The translations under genes were made by a program, and so were the position numbers. This document shows, piece after piece, positions 26,158 through 35,314 of a stretch of 64,000 nt of DNA. The stretch is from JAAYUH01 sp964640995 (GTDB taxonomy: Bacteria > Caldisericota > Caldisericia > B22-G15): NCBI GenBank assembly GCA_964640995.1, contig CAZXJJ010000003.1:1-64000 (forward strand). The letters run 5' to 3'. Numbering within the stretch: the stretch's first letter is position 1; every line of letters starts with the position of its first letter. The notes beneath the pieces are model-generated. The model worked only from the letters and a program-made list of their open reading frames with translations, searched no databases and was not told the origin of the DNA.

Positions 26158-26976
26158 TCATCTTTTAATATTTAAAATTTTTCTTGCCTCATTTGGTGTT
26201 GCAATTTCTCTTCCAAATTCAATACTGAATTTTGCTATTCTTTCAACTAATTCTGCATTTGATTTTGCTAAAACTCCCTTTTTTAAATAGATATTATCTT
26301 CAAAACCAACTCTAACATTTCCACCAAGAGTTACAGCGATAACTCCAAGAGGAAATTCATATCTTCCAATTCCTGCAACCATCCAAGTTGAATTTTTTGG
26401 AATACAGTTCACTAAAAAAATCAAATTTTTTGGGTCTCCACTCATGCCTCCTGGAACGCCGAGAACAAAATCAAAGTGAAGTGGCTCTTCAATTAGACCA
26501 TCTTTTAAAAGTTTAATTGCATTATCAATCATTCCTGACTCAAAAATTTCAATTTCAGGTTTGATTTTTCTTTCTTTCATTATTAATGCAAATTTTCTTA
26601 TCCAATTTGGTGGATTATAAAAAACTCCTTCTCCAAAATTTACAGTTCCACAAGTAAGTGATGCGAACTCTGGATTTAGTTCAAGTGGCTCTGCTCTCTC
26701 TTCGAAACTCATGCCAATTGCTCCACCAGTTGAAATCTGAATTATAATATCTGGAACCTTCTCTTTTATTTTTTCAATTATCTCTCTGTATCTTTCCTTT
26801 TTTTGAGTTGGAAGCCCATTTTCATCTCTTGCATGAAGATGAACAACACTTGCACCAGAGTTATAACACCTTAAAACCTCATCTGCAATTTCTTCTGGTG
26901 TTAATGGAAGATAAGGAGTTTCTTTTCTTGTTACTTCAGCCCCGACAGGGGCAACTGTTATAATTGATTTTTCCAT
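26158..26976 (-). CDS. kce: 3-keto-5-aminohexanoate cleavage enzyme
   Basis: 272 residues of the BKACE family. Zinc-binding histidines lie in SVVHLHARDENGLPT (about 44-58); other family stretches are IIIQISTGGAIGMSFEERAEPLEL, SLTCGTVNFGEGVFYNPP and VRVGFEDNIYLKKGVLAKSNAELV. Kce condenses 3-keto-5-aminohexanoate with acetyl-CoA to give acetoacetate and L-3-aminobutyryl-CoA in lysine fermentation. It is the last gene of the cluster, three bases after kamE. Confidence 0.93.
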   Translation of the reverse strand: MEKSIITVAPVGAEVTRKETPYLPLTPEEIADEVLRCYNSGASVVHLHARDENGLPTQKKERYREIIEKIKEKVPDIIIQISTGGAIGMSFEERAEPLELNPEFASLTCGTVNFGEGVFYNPPNWIRKFALIMKERKIKPEIEIFESGMIDNAIKLLKDGLIEEPLHFDFVLGVPGGMSGDPKNLIFLVNCIPKNSTWMVAGIGRYEFPLGVIAVTLGGNVRVGFEDNIYLKKGVLAKSNAELVERIAKFSIEFGREIATPNEARKILNIKR

Positions 26977-26979
26977 AAT

Positions 26980-27738
26980 TTAACTCCATTTATCAAAAAA
27001 CTTTCTTTTTATAACTTCATCAATTATATAATAGGCAACATCAGATGGATATGTATCACTTCCAAAACCCATATCATAACCAAGTTCATGTGCAAGTTCT
27101 TTTGTTATTCTGAAACCTCCACATATTAAAAGGATTTTGTCTCTTATATTTTCTGCTTCAAGAAGTTCAACAAGATGAGTTAGGTTTTTAAGGTGAATAT
27201 TTCTTTGAGTAACAGTTTGAGAAATAAGTACTGCATTTGGTTTAAATTCAAAAATTTTTGAAATTAAAAATTCATGTGGAACTTGTGCTCCTAAATTTAA
27301 AATTTCAAAAAATGGATACCTTTCAAGCCCTGAATCTCCTTTGTATCCTTTTGCATTTATTATTGCATCAAGTCCGACTGTGTGGGCATCTGAACCAATA
27401 GTTGCTGCAATTATTTTTATTTTTTTATTTAAAACTCTTTCCCCAAATTCCAATACTTCATGAAAATCATGTTTCTTTTTCTCCTCTTCTTTTACTTCAA
27501 TTTTTGAAACCTCAACTCCCCTTTTAAATCTTCCATAGATTATAAAAAATGAAAAATCTTCATAAAGATCCTTTTCAAAAACAATAATCTCATCTGTTAA
27601 ATTCATCTCTCTTGCAATTTTTCTTGCAATCTCTCTTGAAAGATTTGAAAGTTTAAGTGGAAGAGTAAAGGATACTTGAACCATTCCATCATTTGGTAAA
27701 TCTCCATATGGTTTTATAATTAAATTTTTCTCTTTCAT
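26980..27738 (-). CDS. kamE: Lysine 5,6-aminomutase beta subunit
   Basis: 252 residues with the cobalamin-binding domain: the DxHxxG motif is in IGSDAHTVGLDAIINAKGYKG (His is the lower axial ligand), followed by LERYPFFEILNLGAQVPHEF, PNAVLISQTVTQRNIH and LICGGFRITKELAHELGYDMGFG. Together with KamD and adenosylcobalamin plus PLP it moves the amino group of D-lysine or beta-lysine to the adjacent carbon. GAGGAG lies before the ATG. It is between kamD and kce in one transcript. Confidence 0.95.
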   Translation of the reverse strand: MKEKNLIIKPYGDLPNDGMVQVSFTLPLKLSNLSREIARKIAREMNLTDEIIVFEKDLYEDFSFFIIYGRFKRGVEVSKIEVKEEEKKKHDFHEVLEFGERVLNKKIKIIAATIGSDAHTVGLDAIINAKGYKGDSGLERYPFFEILNLGAQVPHEFLISKIFEFKPNAVLISQTVTQRNIHLKNLTHLVELLEAENIRDKILLICGGFRITKELAHELGYDMGFGSDTYPSDVAYYIIDEVIKRKFFDKWS

Positions 27739-27747
27739 AACTCTCCT

Positions 27748-29286
27748 CTAAATGATAAATTCAATATAATCTTTGTCTTTTTTAAAAACTCCCTCATATC
27801 CTCTTCCTTCAAATTTTGGTCTTTTTATGTTTGAAAAATAATTTTCTTCAAGTGCTTTAAAAAGTCCTAAATTTTCGATCTCCTCAAGTGTTTTAACTGC
27901 TTTATCAAAAACACTTTTTACTCTTTTTTCAATTATTCCTTCATTTTTAATTAAAAACTCTTTTGAGATATTTCTTAAATTATTTCTAATGTACTTTGCA
28001 TTTTCAATTGCAAGATATCTATCTTGAACAAAAGGAGTGTGAAGTGCTTCAGTTAACATTCCAAGTAAAACAATCTCTTGATCAGTCAAAATAGAAACAA
28101 TATTAAAAAAAGTATCCATTGCATAAGACAAGAAAATGTTTCCAGTTTTGAATCTCGTTGGTGGCATATATTTTATAGGGGAATTTGGAAAAAGTTCTCT
28201 TACAAGTTGCGCCTGTGCGACTTCATACAAAAATCCATTTTCTAAATTTGGGTCAAGTTCAAAAGCATGACCAAGACCAATTAAACTTTCATCCATCTTA
28301 GAAAATTTAGCAAGTTGCTCATTTATAAGTTGAGAAACAATTACAGTGTAATAAAATTCGAAAGAATCAACTGTTTTTATTAAATTATCTTCACCAGTAA
28401 CTATTGGAATGTTTGAAAGCGAAAGAATATATCTACTGAATTTCTGATCAATCATAGTTCTTATTGGATTTATATTTCTAAATAAAATTCCATAAAGAGA
28501 ATCATTAACCATAAGATCTAATCTTTCAAGAGAGGCTAAGACTGAAATTTCAGGCATGCATAAACCAGAAGAATAATTTACAAGTTTAATGTACCTTTTT
28601 GTATTTTGTGATACCTCATCAAGTTTTTCTCTTACAAATCTAAAATTCTCTTGAGTTGCATATGTTCCACCATAACCCTCTGTTGTTAATCCATAAGGAA
28701 CATAATCAAGCAAAGATTGTGCTGTGCTTCTTATGATTGCTATATAATCTGCTCCAAGATATGCACTTGATGCTGCTTGTTTCGCATCTTCATAAATGTT
28801 TCCAGTTGCAACTATAACATAAAAGTATGGCTTTTCAAGAGGAGGATATTTTTCTATAATTTTTTCTCTCTCCTCTTTTCTTCTATTTATTTTCTCATAA
28901 CACTCTTTTATGAGTTCTTTTGATTTCTTTTCTATTTTTTCTTTTTCTAAAATAGGAATTTTTTCTATTTTTATTTCACCATTTAAAACTTTTTTTACAA
29001 AATCTTCTGGTTTTAATGACTCATAATTTAAGAGTCCATTTGAAATGATGAATAATGTTCCTTTTGATAGAAGGTTTTCTTTTTGAAGTTTCTCAACAAA
29101 AAGATTAACAATTGGAACACCTCTTGAATCAACACCAGAAACTCCAAGTAACCTTAAAATTCCTCTTTCAATTGAAACTGTTGAGAAATCTTTTATTTCA
29201 TCAATTACTTTTTCTGAAATTTTCTTTGCAATCTCTTTTGCATAATAAACTTTTTCTTTATCTAATTTTAATGTTCCTATCTCCAT
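27748..29286 (-). CDS. kamD: Lysine 5,6-aminomutase alpha subunit
   Basis: 512 residues, the standard KamD length. It forms the PLP-containing TIM barrel; conserved stretches are FSTVSIERGILRLLGVSGVD, YVPYGLTTEGYGGTYATQENFRFV, LVNYSSGLCMPEISVLA and KYMPPTRFKTGNIFLSYAMD. The protein works with KamE and adenosylcobalamin. The start overlaps the end of kamB by ten bases. It is the catalytic centre of the lysine pathway and explains a high demand for cobalamin in this organism. Confidence 0.95.
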   Translation of the reverse strand: MEIGTLKLDKEKVYYAKEIAKKISEKVIDEIKDFSTVSIERGILRLLGVSGVDSRGVPIVNLFVEKLQKENLLSKGTLFIISNGLLNYESLKPEDFVKKVLNGEIKIEKIPILEKEKIEKKSKELIKECYEKINRRKEEREKIIEKYPPLEKPYFYVIVATGNIYEDAKQAASSAYLGADYIAIIRSTAQSLLDYVPYGLTTEGYGGTYATQENFRFVREKLDEVSQNTKRYIKLVNYSSGLCMPEISVLASLERLDLMVNDSLYGILFRNINPIRTMIDQKFSRYILSLSNIPIVTGEDNLIKTVDSFEFYYTVIVSQLINEQLAKFSKMDESLIGLGHAFELDPNLENGFLYEVAQAQLVRELFPNSPIKYMPPTRFKTGNIFLSYAMDTFFNIVSILTDQEIVLLGMLTEALHTPFVQDRYLAIENAKYIRNNLRNISKEFLIKNEGIIEKRVKSVFDKAVKTLEEIENLGLFKALEENYFSNIKRPKFEGRGYEGVFKKDKDYIEFII

Positions 29287-30230
29287 AACTCCCTTCCTTT
29301 GAGTGGATCAAAAATTTCAAATGGTTTTAATTTCTCTTTTAATATATTAAAAATCTCTTTTTCATCCTCTAAATTAAATATTCCTTCTTGATTAAATGAG
29401 GAATATGAAAATCCTAACAAATTAACCTTCTTTAAAACAGAAATTTCTCCACCAATTTTTTTAAAATAATTTAAATTTTCTTTTGAGATAAAAATATTGT
29501 ATGGATGTTCAACAACTATTTTTTTAAAGTTTACTTTTATAACCTCATTAAGTATTGAATCTGTAAGTGCACCTTTAACATAAACAAAATCTTCAAATTT
29601 ATAAATTTTTTGGGGCCCATTTTCATCTATTTTATTAATCAAATCTTTTATTTTACTCTCAACTTCTTGAAGAGAGAAAATCTCTTTATAAAATAGAGTT
29701 TCCTCAATAATCTCCTCTTTTTTATCCATTATATTTAAACCAGTTTGAAGAATAACTCCATCAGAATATTTTACGCTAATCTTTCTATCTATTGCACCAT
29801 CAATAAGTATTAAATCAAATTCAAATTCTTTCAGTTCATCTAAAATTTTTTCTAAATCTTTTCCAATATATGGACCAGATACCTCAATATCTCCCTCTTT
29901 CTCAATTTTAATTAAAATCAATTCACCTTTTGAGGTTTTAATTCCAAATTTTTTTAAAATTGAAAACTCTGCATCACTTTCCTTAAGTGAATCAAAAGAA
30001 GTTATCACATAAAAATTTTCTTTCAGATGAATTTTTGGTTTTTCAAAAAGAAAAAGGTGGTCAAATTTCTCTCCATCTATTCCAATTGATGTAATACAAA
30101 TTTTTTTGTTCTCTTTTTCTAAAAGTTCAACTATTTTTATAAGTGTTGTTGTTTTACCACAATTTTTAGAAAGCCCAATTATTGATAAAATTTTTATATT
30201 ATTCTCTTTTAGTTTTTGTATAGTATCCAT
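29277..30230 (-). CDS. kamB: KamB-like P-loop protein, putative aminomutase reactivase
   Basis: About 317 residues from the ATG at 30230 (MDTIQKLKENNIKIL); a longer frame reaches back to 30266 inside kamA. A P-loop, GLSKNCGKTTTLIKIVELL, lies near the N-terminus, with a second nucleotide-fold strand FDLILIDGAIDRK. The rest is poorly conserved. Position between kamA and kamD matches kamB of other lysine-fermenting bacteria, thought to help reactivate KamDE by replacing damaged cobalamin. The usual partner kamC, a MutS-like protein, is absent here, so this protein may act alone or the partner may lie elsewhere. The kamB name rests mainly on context. Confidence 0.7.
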   Translation of the reverse strand: MDTIQKLKENNIKILSIIGLSKNCGKTTTLIKIVELLEKENKKICITSIGIDGEKFDHLFLFEKPKIHLKENFYVITSFDSLKESDAEFSILKKFGIKTSKGELILIKIEKEGDIEVSGPYIGKDLEKILDELKEFEFDLILIDGAIDRKISVKYSDGVILQTGLNIMDKKEEIIEETLFYKEIFSLQEVESKIKDLINKIDENGPQKIYKFEDFVYVKGALTDSILNEVIKVNFKKIVVEHPYNIFISKENLNYFKKIGGEISVLKKVNLLGFSYSSFNQEGIFNLEDEKEIFNILKEKLKPFEIFDPLKGRELWR

Positions 30231-31479
30231 TTCTTCTTTTGATTCTTTCAGAATCAGGTGGTTCAATTAAAAGCCGCTCACCAGATAAAATTGATGCTGG
30301 TCCGTCTTTACTAATTAAATTCTTATCTTTTTCACATAAATCACATTTTTTAGGGCACTTTGAAATTTTATCTTCTGGTTCAGTATATGAGAAAAATCCT
30401 CCTTCATAATTTCTTAAAACAACTTTTCTATCTGACATTGAGATAAGATAATTTGGGAATACTGGAATTTTTCCACCTCCAAGAGTATCAATTATGTATG
30501 TTGGTACTTTAAAACCAGAAATATGTCCCCTTAAGTTTTCTATAATTTCAATTCCTTTTCCAACTGAAGTTCTAAAATGAGAAATACCTTGAGAAAGGTC
30601 ACACTGATAAAGATAATATGGTCTTACTCTTATTTTTACAAGTTCATTAACAAGTTTCTTTTGAATTACAGGACAATCATTAATTCCTTTAAGAAGAACA
30701 CTCTGATTTCCAACTGGAATTCCTGCATCAACAAGTTTTAAAATTGCTTTTTCACTATCTTCTGTAATTTCTTTATAGTGGTTGAATTGAGTATTAAGCC
30801 AAATTGGGTGATACTTTTTAAGCATATCAATAAGTTTATCTGTTATTCTCATTGGAAGTGTAACAGGCGCTCTTGTTCCAATTCTTATAACTTCAACATG
30901 AGGAATTTTTCTTAGTTCTTTAAGAATAAATTCAAGTGCCTCATCTGAAACTAAAAGCGCATCTCCACCAGAAAGTAATATATCATTTATTTCAGGATGT
31001 TCTTTAATATATTCAATTCCTTGTAAAAGTTCATCCCTTGTTCTTGCTTTATCTTTCTCACCAGCGAGTCTTCTTCTTGTACAATGCCTACAATACATCG
31101 CACATTGATCTGTTATTAAAAAAAGAACTCTATCAGGATATCTATGAGTTAGTCCTTTGATAGGGGAATCAACATCTTCAAAAAGTGGGTCTAAAATATC
31201 TTCTTCTTTTATATCTAACTCTTTAATTGTTGGAACAGATTGTTTTCTTATCGGGTCTTCGGGGTCATCTTTATCCATAAGTGTAATCCAATATGGAGTT
31301 ATTGCCATTCTAAGTTTTATAAGAGAATTTTTAACCCCCTCTTCTTCAAGAGGAGTTAAATTTATAACCTTCTTGAGAGTTTCGAGACTCATCACTCTAT
31401 TTTTCAATTGCCAGTGCCAATCATACCACTCTTCTTCCTTTATATCTTTCCAAAGTTCTATCTCTCTATAATCCCTCAT
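30199..31479 (-). CDS. kamA: L-lysine 2,3-aminomutase
   Basis: A radical SAM enzyme of about 426 residues. The iron-sulfur site is CAMYCRHCTRRRLAG (C-x3-C-x2-C); PLP- and substrate-binding regions include DILLSGGDALLVSDE, VIRIGTRAPVTLPMR, PVGNQSVLLKGIND and YIIDTLGGGKIPVFPNY. The C-terminus carries extra cysteines (CPKKCDLCEKD) that bind zinc in the family. It converts L-lysine to beta-lysine. The ATG at 31479 (MRDYREIELWK) is chosen because GGAGG lies seven bases upstream; a start at 31503 would add eight residues. Glutamate 2,3-aminomutase is an alternative but the context favours lysine. Confidence 0.94.
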   Translation of the reverse strand: MRDYREIELWKDIKEEEWYDWHWQLKNRVMSLETLKKVINLTPLEEEGVKNSLIKLRMAITPYWITLMDKDDPEDPIRKQSVPTIKELDIKEEDILDPLFEDVDSPIKGLTHRYPDRVLFLITDQCAMYCRHCTRRRLAGEKDKARTRDELLQGIEYIKEHPEINDILLSGGDALLVSDEALEFILKELRKIPHVEVIRIGTRAPVTLPMRITDKLIDMLKKYHPIWLNTQFNHYKEITEDSEKAILKLVDAGIPVGNQSVLLKGINDCPVIQKKLVNELVKIRVRPYYLYQCDLSQGISHFRTSVGKGIEIIENLRGHISGFKVPTYIIDTLGGGKIPVFPNYLISMSDRKVVLRNYEGGFFSYTEPEDKISKCPKKCDLCEKDKNLISKDGPASILSGERLLIEPPDSERIKRRNGYYTKTKRE

Positions 31480-31480
31480 C

Positions 31481-32518
31481 TTAACCTCCAAACTCCTCTT
31501 CAAAAATTTTTCTTAAAACCTTATTTTCTCTTAAAATGTTAAATGCAAAATCAGCATGTCCTTTTGCATAGCCATTTCCAATTAACATATCAATATCCTT
31601 TCCAACTCCTTCTGCCCCAAGTGCTGCTTTTGTGAAAGATGTTGCCATACTGAAAAAGTAAACTAAACCCCTCTCTTTACATGAAAGAATTGAAGAAAGT
31701 TCTGTATCCGGCACATTTACACAATTTATAACTTTATCACACAGTTCGCCTTGAGTTATTTCATTTATTTTTTCATAAATCTCAACTGGATTTTGAGCGT
31801 TTCCTGTTATTAAATAATCATAAAAACCTATTCTTTCAATTCTTTTTCTTGATTTTTCTGAATGTGCAAGTGCAATGACAACTCCATTCTTTGCATATTT
31901 TTTTGCAACATAGGTGCAAAGTATTCCAGATTTTCCACCAGCTCCAATTACTAAAACCTTGTCGTTTTCTTTTATTAATCTTGAAACTTGAATTGGAGCA
32001 CCCGCAACATCAAGAAGAGATAGTGCAGTTCTTAGAGAAAAATCAGATGGAATTTTTGTAAAAACTCCACTTTCAAAAAGAACTGCTTTTCCTTCAATTT
32101 CAACTTGCTCTTTATCTATATCAATGCTTTTTATCTTTTCAATTTTTAATGGAGTTAAAGAGAGAGAAACAAGAGATGCAATAAGATCCCCCTCTTTAAC
32201 ATCAACTTTTTCCTTAAGATCTTCTCCAATTTTTTCAACAATTCCAACAAACATTCCACCAGAACCAGTAACAGGATTATGCATTTTCCCTCTCTCTTCA
32301 ACAATTTTTAAAATTATCTCTTCAATTTTTCTTTTATCTCCTTTTGCTTCACTTTTAATCTGAGTAAATGATGATGAATCAATATTTAAAAATTTAACAT
32401 CAACAAGAATTTCATTTGAGTAAATTATGCTGAAATCATTGTTTAACTTTTTTGCAGGTTGAGGTAGATACTCTTTTGGTTCAATTACTCTATGTCTTCC
32501 AAATTTATCTCCTTTCAT
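31481..32518 (-). CDS. kdd: L-erythro-3,5-diaminohexanoate dehydrogenase
   Basis: 345 residues of the zinc-less medium-chain dehydrogenase-like fold. Features are RHRVIEPKEYLPQPAKKLN at the N-terminus, VTGSGGMFVGIVEKIG, the NAD-binding glycines in VLVIGAGGKSGILCTYVA, and NCVNVPDTELSSILSCKERG with a C-terminal AEGVGKDIDMLIGNGYAKGHA. It oxidatively deaminates 3,5-diaminohexanoate with NAD(P) in lysine fermentation. It overlaps the regulator gene by four bases, and the kamA ribosome binding site is in its last codons. Confidence 0.94.
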   Translation of the reverse strand: MKGDKFGRHRVIEPKEYLPQPAKKLNNDFSIIYSNEILVDVKFLNIDSSSFTQIKSEAKGDKRKIEEIILKIVEERGKMHNPVTGSGGMFVGIVEKIGEDLKEKVDVKEGDLIASLVSLSLTPLKIEKIKSIDIDKEQVEIEGKAVLFESGVFTKIPSDFSLRTALSLLDVAGAPIQVSRLIKENDKVLVIGAGGKSGILCTYVAKKYAKNGVVIALAHSEKSRKRIERIGFYDYLITGNAQNPVEIYEKINEITQGELCDKVINCVNVPDTELSSILSCKERGLVYFFSMATSFTKAALGAEGVGKDIDMLIGNGYAKGHADFAFNILRENKVLRKIFEEEFGG

Positions 32519-33843
32519 ACTTTTCTCCTTTCGCCTATTTTCAATTTTTTAATTTTATATTGAAGAGTTTGTCTTGGAATTTTTAAGATTTTACTTGCCT
32601 TTGAAATATTATTGTTTGAAATATGTAAAACCTCTTCAATTATTTTTTTCTCAAAATCTTTTGATATCTCATTTAAACTAATTTCTTTAAAATAAATTGA
32701 TTTTGGAAGTGAGTTTTTATTTATTATTTTTCCTTCTGAATTTAAATATGAATATTCAATTATGTAAAAGAGTTCTCCAACATTTCCTGGAAAGTTAAAT
32801 GATAGAAGAAAATCCATAAAATCTTCACTAAATTTTTTATCTTTTTTATATTTTTTGTTGAGTTTATTTAAAAAATAATCTGAAAGAAGTTTTATATCTT
32901 CTTTTCTATCTCTTAAAGGTGGTATATCAAATTCAATTTTTGAGATAAGATAATAAAGGTCTTTTTTGAGTTTTCCCTCTTTTATTGAAAAAATTGGAAG
33001 AGTTTCGATTGATGTTATTAATCCTCCAGAGAGTTCTCCACTTTCAATAAGAATTGCAAGTTTATCCTGTAAATTTAAGGGAAGTGAATCAACATTTGCA
33101 AGGTAAAGAGTTCCACCATTAACAATATGAACTAAACCTTCTTTAATTAGTTTCTGATTTGAATCAAAAACACCAAAAATTGTTTCCTCTAAGAGGGATT
33201 CTTCAAGAGTTGAACAATTTAAATATAAAAATCTTCTATTTTTTCTATTTGAAGTTGAGTGAATAATTTGAGCAAGCAATCTTTTTCCTACTTGAGGTTC
33301 CCCAACAATTAAAATTGGAGTATCAAGGTCTTTTATTTTTTTAATCTCTTCTTTTATTTTTAAAATTCTCTCATTTTTTGTTTTAAAATCATCTAAATCA
33401 GGAAGTTTTTGAATCTCTTTTGTTTCCTCTCTTTTTTCACTTTGAAGTTCGATTATCTTTTCACTAAGTTTTTTTACTTCAGTTATATCTCTTGAAAGTT
33501 CAATTGCTCCAATAAGTTCTCCTCCATAATAAAGTGGAAATGTTGTATTTAGTGTTGTGATTTCTTTTCCTTTATATGTTAAAAAAACTTGAAGTTTATT
33601 TATAATTGGTTCACCTGTTTTTAAAACTTTAAGAAGGGTTGAAGTTTCTGGAGTGAGTGATGGAAAAACTTCAAGAATGTTTTTTCCAATAACCTCTTCT
33701 TCAGTTAGTCCCTCAAGTTTTGAATTTGCCTTGTTATAAAAAAGAGTTACTCCATTTTTGTCAACTATGTGAATTCCTATATCAACATAGTTTAAAAGTA
33801 TATCAATTAATGATTCCCATGGAAAATATTTTATCCTTTCCAT
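32515..33843 (-). CDS. PAS-AAA+-Fis regulator, degenerate sigma-54 enhancer-binding family
   Basis: 442 residues. PAS domain at about 11-125 (DIGIHIVDKNGVTLFYNKAN), coiled linker, AAA+ module at about 157-385 and a Fis-type helix-turn-helix at about 405-438 (NISKASKILKIPRQTLQYKIKKL). The AAA+ part keeps a Walker-A-like GEPQVGK and the PPLRDRKEDI arginine finger. It lacks the GAFTGA loop, which would sit after IFG at 222-224, and Walker B reads GGTLYLAN at 243-250 instead of GGTLFLDE. So it probably does not remodel sigma-54 polymerase. Such proteins control amino-acid catabolic genes in Clostridia. It lies inside the lysine operon, with its own TATAAT at about 33855, and probably senses a pathway intermediate through PAS. 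Confidence 0.8.
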   Translation of the reverse strand: MERIKYFPWESLIDILLNYVDIGIHIVDKNGVTLFYNKANSKLEGLTEEEVIGKNILEVFPSLTPETSTLLKVLKTGEPIINKLQVFLTYKGKEITTLNTTFPLYYGGELIGAIELSRDITEVKKLSEKIIELQSEKREETKEIQKLPDLDDFKTKNERILKIKEEIKKIKDLDTPILIVGEPQVGKRLLAQIIHSTSNRKNRRFLYLNCSTLEESLLEETIFGVFDSNQKLIKEGLVHIVNGGTLYLANVDSLPLNLQDKLAILIESGELSGGLITSIETLPIFSIKEGKLKKDLYYLISKIEFDIPPLRDRKEDIKLLSDYFLNKLNKKYKKDKKFSEDFMDFLLSFNFPGNVGELFYIIEYSYLNSEGKIINKNSLPKSIYFKEISLNEISKDFEKKIIEEVLHISNNNISKASKILKIPRQTLQYKIKKLKIGERRKV

Positions 33844-33911
33844 TGTAAAAATTATATCACATTTTTAAAATAAAAATTTTGCCTAAAATTTAGCATTTTA
33901 AATAAAAAAAA

Positions 33912-35261
33912 TTAAATTTCTACACTTTTTGTTGCCTCATCAATTGCTTCATCAAGTATTTCAACAATTTTTTCTAAATCTTTATCTTCAATTATAAGTG
34001 GTGGTGCAATGTATGTCTTATCAACTGATGCTCTACAAAGATACAAGCCTCTTTTATATGCTGCCTCTTCAACTCTCATTGCAAATCTTATGTGAGATGG
34101 GATTCTCTCTTTTGTGTCTTTATCTTTAACATACTCAATTGCCCAGTGAAGTCCTATTCCTCTTATGTCTCCAACTCTTTTATGTTTCTTTAACTCCATT
34201 AAAAGTTTTCCTAATTTCTCCCCCTTTTCTTTTGCTTTTATGTGTAATTCTTCTTTTTCAATTAGTTCTATATTTTTTAATGCTGCAACAGTAGATAGAC
34301 AATGTCCTCCAAATGTGTGTCCATGAACAAACATATTATCAATAAAAACTTCAAAGAGTTCCTCTCTAACAATCATTGCTCCAAGTGGAGCATAACCAGA
34401 AGTTATTCCTTTTCCAAAAATCATAATGTCTGGGTCAAGAACAAAAAGGATGGAACCAAAAAGCTCTCCACACCTTCCCCATCCATTTATAACCTCATCT
34501 GCAATAATTAAAACATTATTTTCTCTTGCAATGTTTTGAATCTCTTCAAAATATTTTTTAGGTGGAACAAGTGCTCCTGCAGCACTCATAACTGGCTCTA
34601 TAATTATTGCTGCTATTGTTCCTTTTCCTTCATAATAAACTATATCCTTAAAACATTTTGCACATTCAACATTACAGGAAGATGGCTCTTTTCCAAAATC
34701 ACATCTATAACAATATGGAGGTGAGATATGAATGAAAAATGGAAGAAGAGGCTCAAAAGGTTGTCTATAAATTCTTAAACCTGTTGCAGAAAGTGCCCCA
34801 TAGGTTACTCCATGATATGATTCTCTTCTTGAAACTATTTTCTTTTTTTCAGGTTGACCCTTAAGCGCCCAATATTGTCTTGCAAATTTTATTGCTGATT
34901 CAACTGCTTCAGAACCACCAGATATAAAAAATGTTGTTTTAAGAGTTGAAGGAGTAATTTTACTTAGTTTATCTGCAAGTTTAATTGCTGGTTCATTGAA
35001 GTATCCTCCAAATAAACTTGCATAGTTTATCTTATCAAGTTGTTCTTTGAGTGTATCAATAATTTCTTTTCTTCCATGTCCAATGTTAACTGTCCAAAGA
35101 ATTGAGAGACCATCAATATACTCTTTTCCATCAATATCATAAATTTTTGCACCTTCTCCTCTAACAATTATTTTTGGTCCCTTTTCTCTAATCTCTTTTA
35201 CAAAAGCATAATGTGGTAAAACATTACTTTCTGCAATCTTTATTAGTTCATTTTTATCCAT
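33912..35261 (-). CDS. kat: Class III aminotransferase, probable 3-aminobutyryl-CoA aminotransferase
   Basis: 449 residues of the PLP-dependent class III family: DGKEYIDGLSILWTVNIGHG, FFISGGSEAVESAIKFAR, SYHGVTYGALSATG, the PLP-phosphate region and D255 in IIADEVINGWGR, with the Schiff-base lysine K284 in IFGKGITSGYAPLGA. By itself the sequence could be a putrescine or omega-amino acid aminotransferase. As first gene of the lysine cluster, in a genome segment without kal, the Kat role (3-aminobutyryl-CoA to acetoacetyl-CoA), first described for Candidatus Cloacamonas acidaminovorans, is the best reading. A 24-residue insert with four cysteines (CYRCDFG..CNVECAKC) at 184-203 could bind metal. 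Confidence 0.8.
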   Translation of the reverse strand: MDKNELIKIAESNVLPHYAFVKEIREKGPKIIVRGEGAKIYDIDGKEYIDGLSILWTVNIGHGRKEIIDTLKEQLDKINYASLFGGYFNEPAIKLADKLSKITPSTLKTTFFISGGSEAVESAIKFARQYWALKGQPEKKKIVSRRESYHGVTYGALSATGLRIYRQPFEPLLPFFIHISPPYCYRCDFGKEPSSCNVECAKCFKDIVYYEGKGTIAAIIIEPVMSAAGALVPPKKYFEEIQNIARENNVLIIADEVINGWGRCGELFGSILFVLDPDIMIFGKGITSGYAPLGAMIVREELFEVFIDNMFVHGHTFGGHCLSTVAALKNIELIEKEELHIKAKEKGEKLGKLLMELKKHKRVGDIRGIGLHWAIEYVKDKDTKERIPSHIRFAMRVEEAAYKRGLYLCRASVDKTYIAPPLIIEDKDLEKIVEILDEAIDEATKSVEI

Positions 35262-35295
35262 AAAAACCTCCTAATTTTATAAAATCATCAAAAAA

Positions 35296-35304
35296 ATTAT
35301 AACA
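35296..35304 (-). promoter_or_regulatory. Extended -10 promoter of the lysine fermentation operon
   Basis: On the minus strand TGTTATAAT (TG-T-TATAAT, 35296-35304) lies about 35 bases before the ATG of the class III aminotransferase, which also has GGAGG upstream. The -35 region is A+T-rich without a clear TTGACA. No GG-N10-GC sigma-54 promoter was seen, in line with the degenerate regulator. Confidence 0.5.
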
Positions 35305-35314
35305 CCTGTGTATT

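Noticed and set aside
26140..26180. Terminator between the CoA-transferase and kce genes
   Set aside because: Only one base separates the stops and no G+C hairpin with a T tract is present.
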